Assembly (NCBI GenBank): GCA_948474755.1
Contig: CAOLHI010001429.1
Location: 310,001 to 374,000 of the forward strand
DNA length: 64,000 nt
Direction of reading: 5' to 3'
Origin: Ctenosaura bakeri
Taxonomy: Eukaryota > Chordata > Lepidosauria > Squamata > Iguanidae
Numbering within the stretch: position 1 is the stretch's first letter; the number at the start of each line of letters is the position of its first letter. The position numbers were made by a program, and so were the translations under genes. A model generated the notes under the pieces. It made no database searches. It saw only the letters and a program-made list of their open reading frames with translations, and had not been told where the DNA came from. Below, piece after piece: positions 45,925 to 58,353 of the stretch.

Positions 45925-46668
45925 TAAACTTAGGCAGAAAAAAAAATGGAATGCACAAATATAGGATGAGGGACACGTGGCTGGATAACAGTACGTGTGA
46001 AAGGGATCTAGGAATCTTGGTGGACCACAAGCTGAACATGAATCAGCAGTATGATGTGGCAGCCAAGAAAGCCAGCGTGATTCTTGGTTGCATCAAATAG
46101 GAGTATGGTGTCTAGATCAAGGGAGGTAATGGAACTACTCTATTCTGCTTTGGTTAGACCTCATCTGGAATACTGTGTCCAGTTCTGGGCAACTCAATTC
46201 AAAAAGGATGTCAACAAGCTAGAATGTGTCCAGAGGAGGGTGACCAAAATGGTGAAGGGTCTGGAAGCTATGCCCTATGTGGAGCTGCTTAGGGAGCTGA
46301 GTATGTTTAGTCTGCAGAAGAGAAGGTTAAGAGGGGACATGATAGCCATGTTTAAATATTTGAAGGGATGTCATGTTGAGGAGGGAGCAGGCTTGTTCTC
46401 TGCCGCTCCAGAGACTAGGACAAAGAGCAATGGATTCAACCTGCGGGAAAGGAGATGCCATCTGAACCTCAGGAAGAACTTCCTGACGGTCAGAGCTGCC
46501 AGACAGTGGAATATGCTGCCTGGAAGTGTGGTGGAGTCTCCTTCTTTGGAGGTTTTAAAGCAGAGGCTGGATGACCATCTGTCGGGAGTGCTTTGATGTG
46601 TGTTCCTGCATGGCAGGGGGTTGGACTAGATGGCCCCTGTGGTCTCTTCCAACTCTATGATTCTATGA
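45925..46668 (+). mobile_element. CR1-type LINE 3' end, 5'-truncated
   Basis: The frame 46084-46596 encodes the C-terminal end of CR1 ORF2: ALVRPHLEYCVQFW, LECVQRRVTKMVKGLE, LREL…FSLQKRRLRGDMI, LRKNFLTVRAARQWNMLPG and the final SLEVLKQRLDDHL. Upstream, NQQYDVAAKKASVILGCIK ends at a TAG in a different frame, so a one-base frameshift and stop separate the two parts near 46095-46100. The 3' end carries GGACTAGATGGCCCCTGTGG and ATTCTATG repeats. The intact element would encode endonuclease and reverse transcriptase; this piece lacks both active sites. Confidence 0.93.
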
Positions 46669-46669
46669 A

Positions 46670-46790
46670 CAACACGGAAGGCAAAGGCAAACCCTATCTG
46701 AACAAATCTTGCCTAGAAAACCCTTAATAGGTTCTCCTTAGGGAGAAGTTGGCAACATCTTGAAGGCAAACAACAGCAATAACAACACAA
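46670..46790 (+). mobile_element. SINE 3' half
   Basis: GAAGGCAAAGGCAAACCC, AACAAATCTTGCCTAG, TTCTCCTTAGGG and a CAACAGCAATAACAACAC tail, without the tRNA-like head. It lies right after the CR1 3' end. Confidence 0.7.
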
Positions 46791-46816
46791 TATGTCAAAC
46801 ATTAGTGTTGTTGGAG

Positions 46817-47040
46817 AATCAATCCAATCGTGACCAAATACAGAAGTTCATTGGCCACTGCTCTTGGTATGGAGGCAGCCTCAGTTGAAAGCAAACACTG
46901 TTTTCTGATGTTAGATGTGATGTCACAAACAGGAAACAAACAGGAAATCTTGACCAAGGGAAAGATAGTCAGACTGAAGCTTAATGGTCTCAAGGGGGTT
47001 CTAGGTGTCAGGTGATGAAAATGTTTAGTTGGGGGCTATT
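46817..47040. repeat. Unclassified dispersed repeat (copy 2)
   Basis: Partner of 32736-32955 in the same orientation, with the exact block GTGATGTCACAAACAGGA and flanking similarity over about 220 bp. Confidence 0.65.
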
Positions 47041-48064
47041 ATTACTGCTCTTGCTTTCACATGAAACTTACCGGTAGTTGTTGATTTTTGTGCCATGTGG
47101 GCCAGTAGAAGTGCATGGGGGAAACCTTATTAAACACACTATTGCTGAGAATCCCATCTCTCATCTCAGAAAAACAGGAAATTCATACTAGCATCCCTAG
47201 ATCTTCATACTAGCACCCCAAGTCTTTACAAACTTTCATTATGACAGCTGAAGCATTTCCCTTGAATTTCCTGCAATTATTTCACTGTTGGGTTTTCCTT
47301 CTGTCCTTAAGCCTGGGGCTCAAACCTTATCCTTCTGTTGCTTCAAACTTTCTCTTGCTTACCTACATCTTGCAGCTGCTTTTTCTGAACCTTCTCTTTG
47401 AACTAGCCTTGATTTTCCTTTGGAGTATGTCAATGACTTAAATGACAGGCATTTTGGATAGTCAAAAGAGGAAACCTCACAAGAGATTCATAATGGGATG
47501 CTGGGTGTTGTGCAAAACATGACTCCCAAACTGAGAGAAAGGTTGCATACTAAACAGGTTCACACATGCTTAAAATAACGAGTTGCAAATAGATAATGAG
47601 GTTAAGATAATGAAAGGGGAAAGTATGAACCTCCATATGATCTGCTGAATATATGACTTGCTAACTTGTGGTTGGCTACTGGTAGGGCTCTTAATTATTA
47701 AAGAGAAGAATAGCCTAGATATCAGGAAAGCTCTGAAAGTATGTTCTCTAAAAATAGTGAGAGATGGCACAGCATAGTGATGGGTGTGTGGAGGCAGTCT
47801 GGGTTAGATTTCATTTCTACCATGAATACGCTAGGTAAGCTCAGGTGAGCCATAGTTATTTATTCTCTTCTCTAATATGGGACTAGTAATCACTACCTTT
47901 TCTTGCAGAACTATTGCAAGGATTACTGAAACAAGGTCTGTGCAAGTGTTTGTGTAAGGATTGCTGATGTAATCCAGGAGGAACATTTAGGAATGACTGA
48001 GTGCTACTACCCTTAACAATGGGGTCATAGTAGAATCATCGTGGGTTGTCTGAGCTGCAGATAA
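47041..48064. other. No recognised gene or element
   Basis: The frames at 47241-47441 and 47570-47770 have no motif. Confidence 0.5.
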
Positions 48065-48371
48065 ATGGGCTTTCCAAATGGTGTGCTGTGACATGTTAGT
48101 ATGTCACCTGAAGTGTGTAGGTGTGTTGCCTATAATCTTGGAAATGTATGTTATTATTTATAAATCATATATTTTTAAAAATATATGAAAACTTTTCATG
48201 AGATATGTCGTGTCCCCATACATGTTGTTATTACAATTTATGTGTGTGTCTGTATCTCTTATTAGGGGTTAGTTTAAGCTCCCGTTTGCTATTAAAACTG
48301 AATTACTGTGTCACAAAATAATGCATGTCTAAAAAAGTATGTCACCAACATAAAAAGTTTGCAAAGCTCCG
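48065..48371. mobile_element. hAT-type MITE, degenerate second copy
   Basis: GGGCTTTCCAAATGGTGTG at the left and ACTGTGTCACAAAATAATGC with AAAAAGTTTGCAAAGCTCCG at the right match the ends of 17634-18021. The interior is AT-rich unlike the GC-rich minisatellite of that copy. The terminal CAG is mutated and no clear 8-bp duplication remains. Confidence 0.6.
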
Positions 48372-48700
48372 GGTTAGATTGTAGGGACTATGACCCCTCT
48401 AACATTTTCATTTAGAGACTTCTTTGCTGATCTGCTGACCACTATCATTTGCCCATATTCAGGCCTGGGGGGCATTAACTCTTGGTCTGTATAGATTAGT
48501 TCCCCCTGCACATTTTCCTTTCCTGCTTGCCTGACTATTTGCATTTTACACTTAAGGAACATATGACACAAGGTTAGCATACCCTTTGATTCAATGAGCA
48601 CAGAATTACTCTCTTTTTTTTGAGGGTTTTTGCAGATGGCAATAGGAAAATTGTTGTATGCCCATATATATTCTGTGTGTGTCTTTGTGTCTGTGTCTGT
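48372..48700. other. No recognised gene or element
   Basis: The minus frame 48374-48706 has no motif; a TG-rich run lies at 48673-48700. Confidence 0.45.
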
Positions 48701-48900
48701 GGCCATTTCTGCACTATACTGTTATAGTGCTATTATTCCACTTTCAACATCCTGTGGAATTCTGAGGTTTGTAGTTTACTGGGGCCAAAGAGCTCTCTGG
48801 CTGAGAATTCTAAAGGCCCTTCCCTCAACTGCAAACCCCAGGATGCCATAGGATGTTGAAAGTGGAATAATAGCTCTATAACAGCATAGTGTGGAAATGG
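48701..48900. mobile_element. MITE family A (copy 11)
   Basis: GGCCATTTCTGCACTATAC to GTGTGGAAATGG, with TCTGT on both flanks (48696-48700, 48901-48905). Confidence 0.9.
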
Positions 48901-49212
48901 TCTGTATCTGTGTGTATGTCCTGCATAAGGTCAATGCTACCATTGCACAGAATGAAGAAACTGCCACAAACAGTAAATACTTGCTTTGCGGGGGGGGGGC
49001 TATCAAAAATTCCTTATGATCTTCCAAGTCTTCCTGCACCCCTAAACTAGTTTTCTGCTACCAGGTGTGGTAGAAGTTCCCATCCTATAAACAGTGTTGA
49101 AATGAGATTTAGTTACCAGTCCAAGTGGGTGCCATCTTATCCTTTGCCTCAGTCAGTAAAATGTCCTGGGTCTGTTTGGGTGAAGCAACTGCTCCTCCAT
49201 CATGCAAACAAG

Positions 49213-49396
49213 GGCCATTTCCGCACTAGCCTGTTATAGCGCGATGATTCCACTTTCAACATCGTTTGGAATCCTGGGGTTTGCAGTTTCAGGAGAGGCC
49301 AGCAAGCCCGCCCCTCCTGAAACTGCAAACCCCAGAATTCCAGATGATGTTGAAAGTGGAATCATCGCGCTATAACAGGCTAGTGTGGAAATGGCC
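49213..49396. mobile_element. MITE family A (copy 12, best-preserved hairpin)
   Basis: GGCCATTTCCGCACTAGCC to GGCTAGTGTGGAAATGGCC, with AAG on both flanks (49210-49212, 49397-49399). Both arms carry the variant TAGCGCGATGATTCC / GGAATCATCGCGCTA where other copies have TAGTGCTATTATTCC / GGAATAATAGCACTA, so the hairpin stays paired. 184 bp. Confidence 0.95.
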
Positions 49397-49659
49397 AAGG
49401 ATCAGTAGCCAAGTGAGTGTGAGACCTTTCTAGAAACACTGATACATTAAAAGAAATGATACTTTAATACCAAAGCAGAATGGAGAGCAGTGATGTTGTC
49501 TGTAAGGAAGCAGCAGAAATCAATTAGTATAAGAAAAGTTTTGCTTCAAGAGGATAACTGCAGCCTTCTTACTAAGAAGAAACACATTTGGATGAAAAAT
49601 GTAGAAGAAAAATGCAAATGAAAAAATATCTAATGAACTACTGAATTGTCATTGTAATG

Positions 49660-49830
49660 CTAATGACATCCCATGAAGACAACCCGACATTTGAAAGCAT
49701 CCAGCCCATAATTGAGGAACTGACCTTTGATGAAATCATGAAAAGTGTGGAACTGACGAAAAAGAAACAAAGCTCCAGGGATAGACCATGTCTTGGTGAA
49801 GCTGACAAGAAAATGATGGAGGAAAATGGC
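49660..49830 (+). mobile_element. Non-LTR reverse transcriptase fragment, frameshifted
   Basis: One frame reads EELTFDEIMKSVELTKKK; after a one-base shift the next reads KAPGIDHVLVKL. Together they resemble the start of a non-LTR reverse transcriptase domain (…L-x-x-x-K-A-P-G-x-D…). Only about 55 codons are recognisable. The clade cannot be assigned. Confidence 0.55.
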
Positions 49831-52074
<2,244 letters not shown>

Positions 52075-52470
52075 TTGAAAATAGTATTTATTTATTTTAT
52101 TTATAGGTTACATTTCCACTAGAAAATATCACTCAAAGTATCTGACAACAAACAGATGTTATTACAAGACTGAAAACAACGTTGAAAAACAAAACAATTC
52201 AAGAATTCAGATTAAAGAAGTGCATCTTGACAACTTTCCTAAAGGCGTGAAGAATGGGGACTGGTCATAATTCAAAAAAGAGTGCCTCCTACACTTTGAG
52301 AACACTGAAAGAGAACCACCTCTCCTCCGAACTGCCTGTAAAGTGGTCCTTGGCAGGGAATAGTATCCTCAAGAAGGCCTCTCCTCCAAGTTGGCTCATA
52401 ATGGATGGGCAGCTCCTGGGTAGTCAAGCCCTGCCACTTGTGGTTTTACATTTTAAAATCCTTCCCTTGA
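52075..52470 (-). mobile_element. L2-like LINE 3' end, antisense (degenerate)
   Basis: Begins with an antisense AT-rich tail (ATTTATTTATTTTATTTATA) and a segment GCATCTTGACAACTTTCCTA, then AGAGTGCCTCCTACACTTTG and GAACACTGAAAGAGAACC, which resembles the reverse complement of the L2-like C-terminal coding block seen at 53715-53880. Decayed. Confidence 0.5.
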
Positions 52471-53029
52471 ATTAAGCCCAGAAAATGATGTAACATAACA
52501 TTAATGTTGGAACTACTTTCACTAATAACTCTTCTCTCTCTCTCCCTCCTTAATGAACCAGTAGCTATGTGCCTTACACATTTCTGCTAAGGATACACAT
52601 TTTACCTTGGCTTCGTAGAGTAAAAGAAGCATTTCTGGTCCAACACCAGCAGTTTCTAGCAAGAAAATTTCAGCTTGGAAATCAGCAGTTGCTTCAGTTC
52701 AGTAAACTTCCAGCACTCCTCATACAAGAAAGCAAGTATATGAAGAACATAGGAAAGGTTTCACTTTGGTCCCACCAAAGGTGTATTGAGTGTAGTATTC
52801 TCTTTCCAGGTGCACACAGTCTCCCAAACAAAGTAAATAAGTGGCAGGCACCCTCCTGTTTACCCAAGCCTCTTATATTACTCAGTCATATATTGTGGAA
52901 GTTTAGCTCTCTTGACTAATACTACCGGTAGGTCTACCCTTTACGAATTTCCTCCAGTCCCTTTGGGAAACTACCAAATCTGTGTCCATTACCATCCCAT
53001 GTGGCAGTAAACACCATTAATTAGTTGTG
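52471..53029. other. No recognised gene or element
   Basis: The frame 52569-52919 lacks any motif I recognise. Confidence 0.45.
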
Positions 53030-53715
53030 CGTGTATGTATTTTCAAGTCGCCTGTTGACTTATGGAAGACCCATGAATTTTATAGGGCAGGGATGTCAAA
53101 CTCAATTTCATCTTGGGCCACATCATCATTATGGTTGCCTTCAAAGGGCTGGTTGTATCTGTAAGACTATATAAATGTATCTACTCTTTTAGCATATTAA
53201 ATAATTGCCTCTGCATTTGATTATTACTGATTTTAGTAATAATCTGTGCCACTTTCTGCTCCCCAGACTCTTTCTGTGGCTCTTCCTGCCCCCCTGCCCC
53301 TCTCTGTACCTGGTGAGCCCAATCCCCACATTGCAGGTCACCCAGCTGCTGATATTATAAAGAGGGGCCCAGCAGCCAGCACTTGCCATTTACTTCGACT
53401 TCTGACTGCTCCTCTGTCCAACTTTCGCAAGCCGTATGGAGTCTTGCCATTGTAACCCACAAAAATGCTCTGATGGCAAGACTTGGACAGAGGAGCATTC
53501 AGAAGTAAAAGTAGATAATGAGTGCTGGCTGCTGGGCCCTTCTTCAGAATACTGGCAGCTGGGGGCCCACAATGTGAGCATCGGGCTCTCCAGGCAAGGA
53601 GAGTGCCGTAGCTGCAGGAGAGGTACAAGGGCTACATGAAATGGCCTGGCAGGCTGGATTCAGCTTGCAGGCCTTGTGTTTGATACATGTGTTATAGGGG
53701 TTTCTTACACACCAG
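53030..53715 (-). mobile_element. RTE/Bov-B-like fragment interrupted by a hAT element
   Basis: TTTTCAAGTCGCCTGTTGAC, TTATGGAAGACCCATGAATT then TTATAGGG at the left and TTATAGGGGTTTCTTA at the right rejoin as one antisense Bov-B-like sequence (compare 26997-27030). The hAT element 53088-53691 lies between. Confidence 0.6.
53088..53691. mobile_element. hAT-type element with perfect 8-bp target duplication
   Basis: Starts CAGGGATGTCAAACTC and ends GTGTTTGATACATGTG, inverted repeats of each other. TTATAGGG lies at 53080-53087 and again at 53692-53699. The interior holds a long imperfect palindrome: GGCCCAGCAGCCAGCACT (about 53367) against GAGTGCTGGCTGCTGGGCC (about 53520), with CTCCTCTGTCCAAC and TTGGACAGAGGAG inside. 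No transposase frame; the several frames across it on both strands are shadows of the palindrome. Confidence 0.9.
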
Positions 53716-54125
53716 CCTGGGCCTTTTGATCTGCTGGAGAGGCCCTTCTCTCCATCCCACCACCCTCCCAGGTATACCTGGTGGGAACACAGGAGAGGGA
53801 CTTCTCAGTGGCTGCCCCCAAAGTCTGGAACTCCCTTCCCAGAGAAGTCAGACTCGAATCCTCCCTCCTATCATTCTGTAAATCACATAAAGATGTTTTT
53901 ATTTAGACAGGTATTCGATATATGATTATATGTGGCCTGTCTAATAGAAATGTGCTGGGTATTATGTTTTGATTAATAATTGAATTTTAATTCTGTATTT
54001 CATTGTTGTTTTAATCCTTTCAATTGTTTAATTATGTTTTAACTTTTGTATTTATGAATTTTTAATTATGTTTTTTGAGTTCCAACCTGAGAAAAAAAGC
54101 AGGGTACAAATAAAGATAAGAAGAA
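53715..54125 (+). mobile_element. L2-like LINE 3' end
   Basis: One frame reads GTQERDFSVAAPKVWNSLPR followed by EVRLESSLLSFC…HKDVF, the common C-terminus of L2/jockey-like LINE ORF2 (F-S-V-A-A-P-x-L/V-W-N-S-L-P). It is followed by an AT-rich 3' UTR and the terminal CCTGAGAAAAAAAGCAGGGT with ACAAATAAAGATAAG. 5'-truncated. Confidence 0.75.
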
Positions 54126-54157
54126 GGAAAAAGAGGAGAACGAGGAAGAGGGGAGGA

Positions 54158-54214
54158 GCTAACCAGAGCTGACCCTGTTTAGCTTCTAAGATCAGATGAG
54201 ATCTGGTGCTTTAC
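54158..54214 (-). repeat. 5S rRNA-like fragment, antisense
   Basis: GCTAACCAGAGCTGACCCTG, TTTAGCTTCTAAGATCAGAT and GAGATCTGGTGC is the reverse complement of the internal part of vertebrate 5S rRNA (GATCTCGTCTGATCTCGGAA, GCTAAGCAGGGTC), with several substitutions. Only about 57 bases, so it is a pseudogene piece or the head of a 5S-derived SINE, not a functional gene. Confidence 0.7.
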
Positions 54215-54225
54215 CTGTTGTGAAT

Positions 54226-54963
54226 GGCCCTTTTCTCACGGGGTAATTAAATCTTCCCAGGTCGACTTCGAACGGGGGCTTTTTTACCTTAGAGAGAACC
54301 AGGTCGCATTTAATTTTTTTGATTCTCACCTCAATCCGCGCGGGGGAGCCACCATCCAGCATTTGCGCGCCCTTTTTAAAAACCAGAAGAAATGTGGTTT
54401 TTTTCCTCCAATCCGCGCTCGTCCTTTCGTGAAAAAGCGGCGGTGCGTACTGATTCATGCGGGGGATGAAGAGAGGGAGGGATTTAGGCGTGGCCAGCAG
54501 AAGCGACAAGACTGCCCCCAGTGCTTTCGAGTGCTGCTATCAAGGCTGAAATTAGCACCCCAGCAATGTTCGTCAGCAGCTCGTGCTCCATACACAAAAC
54601 AGCAGAAAGCAAGCAGAAAGACAGAGGGGGAAAGATGTCTCCACGGCGGCTCCAAAGAAAGGTGCGGGACGGGGGGGGTTGTTGGAGGATGTAAGGGGAC
54701 ACTCGTGCGTACTGACGTCCATGATGTCGCTCAGAGTGTTTCTTTTAAAAATTGAGCACAGCCAATCACTGCCAGACAGGACGGGGAAAGGACACCTATG
54801 GGAGTGGCCAGGGTAATATTGTGTGAATGCATTGATGCTGCCTAGTCTTTTCTCTATGGAGCCGTGAGAATGCTCCTAAAATTTCAGTCCGTGTTAGTGG
54901 GGATTAAGGGAAAACCGCCTGGATCGTAGCGGCACGATTTCTGCACCCCGTGAGAAAAGGGCC
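54226..54963 (+). mobile_element. MITE family B-like, long (738 bp)
   Basis: Termini GGCCCTTTTCTCACGGGG and CCCCGTGAGAAAAGGGCC are perfect inverted repeats, flanked by AAT on both sides (54223-54225, 54964-54966). The interior is GC-rich with CGCGGGGG and GCGGTGCG segments. The frames at 54192-54816 on both strands have no transposase motifs and look accidental. Confidence 0.9.
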
Positions 54964-55321
54964 AATGTTGACACTTTTGATTCCCCTGCTGCTAATTGAA
55001 ATAGGTGCTTACCTCCCTTTATCTCTCCCCTCTGCTTAAGGATATTGTTTCATGTTTTGGTGGTGATTCACAGCCAGCTTCAAGAACCTGCTCTTGGATA
55101 TAATCAGGATGAAATGGTAGTATATTTTAAGCATGCCTTTGTTACTTCAAATGAACAGTTCACTTCCAAGTCCAATTAATGGTGCTGGTGCTTACTTTTA
55201 ACATCCTCAATGGTTTGGAGCTCAAATACCAGAAGGAATGTCGTTTATCAAACCAGCCTCCCTGAGTCTCAAGATCTTTCTCTGGGCTCACTTCCCAGGG
55301 AGGGCAGAGGTGGGAATAATG

Positions 55322-55412
55322 TGGCCCTCCAGATGTTGCTGAGCTGCGACTTCCAGCATTCCTTGCCATTAGCTGTGCTGGCTAGGGCTGTTGGGATGTA
55401 TAATTTAACCAA
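55322..55412. mobile_element. Palindromic element, family C
   Basis: GGCCCTCCAGATGTTGCTGA, GACTTCCAGCATTCC, CTGTGCTGGCTAGGGCTG. Imperfect palindrome related to 36795 and 59265. Confidence 0.5.
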
Positions 55413-56520
55413 ATCTGAGGGGTAGCAAGATTCTCACCCCTGGTGAAGTGACAAACACTGGGATTAGTTAATATTGTGCTGAATTAGGTTGGGCCTGCTC
55501 TGTTTTTTTTTTTTTTATTATGTTGTTACACTGTGACACATTTTTATGCCCCTTGTGTATCACCCTGACATCTTAAGATGAAAGGTAGGTTAAATATACT
55601 TCAAAGAAGCACATGAACAAATGATACATGTGCTTCAGACAAATGATAATCACTTGTAATTTGAAACCCAGGGAAAAGAAGAAATTATTATTGTGGGGAG
55701 GCATGCACTGCCAACACCAGGGTCTTGAATCAGGAACTTTGTAGCTATGGGGATGCGACTATTGTCTGCTATTAAACTCTTTCCAGAGGGGCATAATGGA
55801 TTCCTCTTGCTAGTCAGCAACACCGCTGGCTTGGACCATTTGATAGCTGGCTGGATTGTTTCTTCTTGGCTTGTGTTGGATGATGTGCTTCAGGCACAAT
55901 AGGGTGCAGAGATGAGACCGTAGCAAAAGAAGCAGGGCTCTTGGAGACAGACAAGAAAGACAGAATGGCCACAGAACTGATCCCAGAAGAGGGCAACGAA
56001 AAGGAAGGTGCTGGGCTACAAACAGAGGGAAGTTTGAGTTTCACTGATTGAGATCAGCAAGTGTTAGAGCTGCATGTATCTAACTTTTACTCTAATTTTA
56101 TCCCTGAATTGACACCTTTAATTTTCTCCAAGTATGTGGAATGCTTCCCATGGGGAAAATAGAATGTTTCACACACTCTGTGGTAGGGAGATGAATGCTT
56201 GTCCTTTACATCCCATGCTGTGTGGCCTTGTCCATGCTGATAGAGTCCCACAGAGCGGGCCAATCTTGCATGTCTCTCATTCTTAGGATTCTTTGCAAGA
56301 TGTAACCTCTCTCTTCATTTGTATGTACGACTAACGTGAGTTAGAACAGATATAGACAAAGTGTAGCTATGGTGCCATGGAGCTCCATGCACCTCCCAGC
56401 ATGTTTCTGTGGCCCACAACAACTCCAGAATCCCTACACCAAATATTTTCTGGACAAAAGCAGGGAAGGAATTGCTGCTCATGGAAACCTCCAGGTGAAC
56501 AACTTACCCTTTAAAAGATG

Positions 56521-56771
56521 GTAAGACAACCAATGTGGTGTAGTGGTTTGAGCACTGGACTACAATTTTGGAGACCAGAGTTTGAAGCCCCATTCAGCCA
56601 TGGAGACCCACTGGATGACCTTGGGCAAGTTGCACTCCCTCAGTGCCAGAGGAAAACAATGCAAACCCCACTCTGGATTAATCTTGCCAAGAAAACTTCA
56701 CGATAAATTCACCTTAGGCTTGTTAAAAGTCAGAAACAAGTTGAAGATACACAGCAGCAGCAGCAACAGCA
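56521..56771 (+). mobile_element. tRNA-derived SINE
   Basis: AACCAATGTGGTGTAGTGG head with TTTGAGCACTGGACTAC, GGAGACCAGAGTTTGAAGCC box B-like, CTTGGGCAAGTTGCACTCCC and CAGAGGAAAACAATGC body, Bov-B-like end and a CAGCAGCAGCAACAGC tail. Confidence 0.88.
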
Positions 56772-57078
56772 AAGGCCTCCCTATGCTGTTTAACATAAAA
56801 ATACTAATTTTTTTAGTGAGGGCAGTTGACCTCTGAACATGCCAGACCTCTGGAATCACATGGAACGTGACTAGGAAAGGGTCAGACTGGCAAGAAAGCT
56901 ACCATATTTTCAGCCCATCTCATTTAATGCATCTAAGACCCCATGTCTCTTCTGGTAGGTACTTATTCTCTGTTTTCTTTGTTATATGACTAGGAACAGG
57001 GCTTCTACAAGATCTTAGTCTTTTGGAATATTTTATTTACAATGACAAGAGGATAATTTACTCAGTCTCTTGGTGGTA

Positions 57079-57280
57079 GAACTCAAGGACATAGTCGTGT
57101 TAGTCTGGATTAGTATGCAAGGGGATTTTGTAGTACCTTCGAGACTGTGAGAAAGAAGATTGTAGCATAAGGTTCATAGGCTTGAGTCTGCTAGTAGATT
57201 CAGTCTATGGAAGCTTATGCTACAACCTTCTTTCTGTGATAGTCGCAAAGGTGCTACAATATCCTTTTGCATGTCAGACT
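57079..57280. mobile_element. Palindromic DNA element (TAGTCGTGTTAGTCTG type)
   Basis: GACATAGTCGTGTTAGTCTG, then TTTTGTAGTACCTTCGAGAC; in the centre GTAGCATAAGGTTCATAGGC against GGAAGCTTATGCTACAACC; at the right AGGTGCTACAATATCCTTTT. A long imperfect palindrome of a kind widespread in reptile genomes. Family name not assigned. Confidence 0.6.
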
Positions 57281-57302
57281 CTTGGTGTAAGATCCTTTTG
57301 AA

Positions 57303-57432
57303 AAATTGAAGTGTCTTTAGTTGGCTACTCTGTTTTATACTGGTTTTGTGTTCAATTGTATTTGTAATCTTTGTGAGTTGTTTTGGAATATTTTAAATAT
57401 CTATGAATCTATGAATATTTTAAATAAATAAA
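57303..57432 (+). mobile_element. L2-like LINE 3' tail fragment
   Basis: TTTTATACTGGTTTTGTG, TTTGTGAGTTGTTTTGG, and TTTTAAATAAATAAAATAAT resemble the AT-rich 3' UTR and tail of L2-like LINEs. Confidence 0.4.
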
Positions 57433-58167
57433 ATAATACCCCTGGGATATTATAGGATATAGCTGCAGGGAAGTGGTAACTATGCTGAACTTGTCCCAAG
57501 AGTATAAATGGTGATTAAAAGGTGCTGAGGATCAACTAATCCTCATTAGGCAAACACAATGCCAAGTCTATTGATTGCATATGCCTCCTCTATAGCACCA
57601 GCTGGAAAGAAATCTGCAGCTCTTGTATATTTCCATCATAACAGTTCAAAATCAGGCCTCCAGGTGGCAGTGTGACTATTGCAATAGCTGGAGCAGAACA
57701 GATGACTGTCTAAGGCGGTGGCATTTAATATGACTTTCTGTAGTCAGGGAGAGATTAACATTCAGCACTCAAACAGACGGACAGCGTCTTGAAGGTCTGT
57801 CTAAGCTGTGGCAGTCATGTGTTTGAAGCAATTCAGTTTACAGCTGTGGTGCAAGGAACAACAGTAAAGAGGCACAGCAACAAGGCCTGCAGGCCTTTCG
57901 TCTGTATTCTAAGGGGGAGTCAAAGTGGGAGAGCAGCGGGGCACAAAATGTCTTCAACCCCTCCCAAAACTTAAGTTTTATTTTCACAAAGGAGTTCTTC
58001 ACAGCCACAGCAGAGTAAATTGCTCTTTCCCCATACCACTTGTTCCCACAGCAAAGGAGATTAAAAGAATGTCATTCAGTTGCACCGGTAACTGGGCAAT
58101 ACTGTCTTACTTTCCAGAGCTTTGCTTGCAAAAAGGCACAGTACTAAAATATAACAGGATAGGTCTC
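57433..58167. other. No recognised gene or element
   Basis: The frames 57789-57974 and 57925-58248 lack motifs. Confidence 0.45.
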
Positions 58168-58170
58168 CAT

Positions 58171-58353
58171 GGCCACTTCCGCACTAGACTGTTAGAGTGT
58201 TATTATGCCACTTTCAACATCCTATGGAATCCTGGAGTTTGCAGTTAAGGGAGGGGCCTGACCAGGGCCCGCCCTAAACTGCAAACTCCAGGATTCCATA
58301 GGATGTTGAAAGTGGAATAGTAGCACTCTTAACAGTCTAGAGCGGAAATGGCC
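58171..58353. mobile_element. MITE family A (copy 13)
   Basis: GGCCACTTCCGCACTAGAC to TCTAGAGCGGAAATGGCC with CAT on both flanks (58168-58170, 58354-58356). Short centre GGCCTGACCAGGGCCCG. Confidence 0.93.

Larger units (their letters stand above)
54967..57078. other. No gene; one family C copy and one SINE inside
   Basis: Apart from the elements at 55322 and 56521, a T run at 55504-55517, and a degenerate inverted sequence near 56364-56500, nothing is recognised. Confidence 0.45.

Noticed and set aside
54158..54214. Functional 5S rRNA gene
   Set aside because: Only about half the length, several substitutions and no intact internal promoter or T-run terminator.
54192..54816. Frames of up to 130 codons near 54.5 kb
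   Set aside because: They lie within the 738-bp MITE with perfect ends; no transposase motifs.
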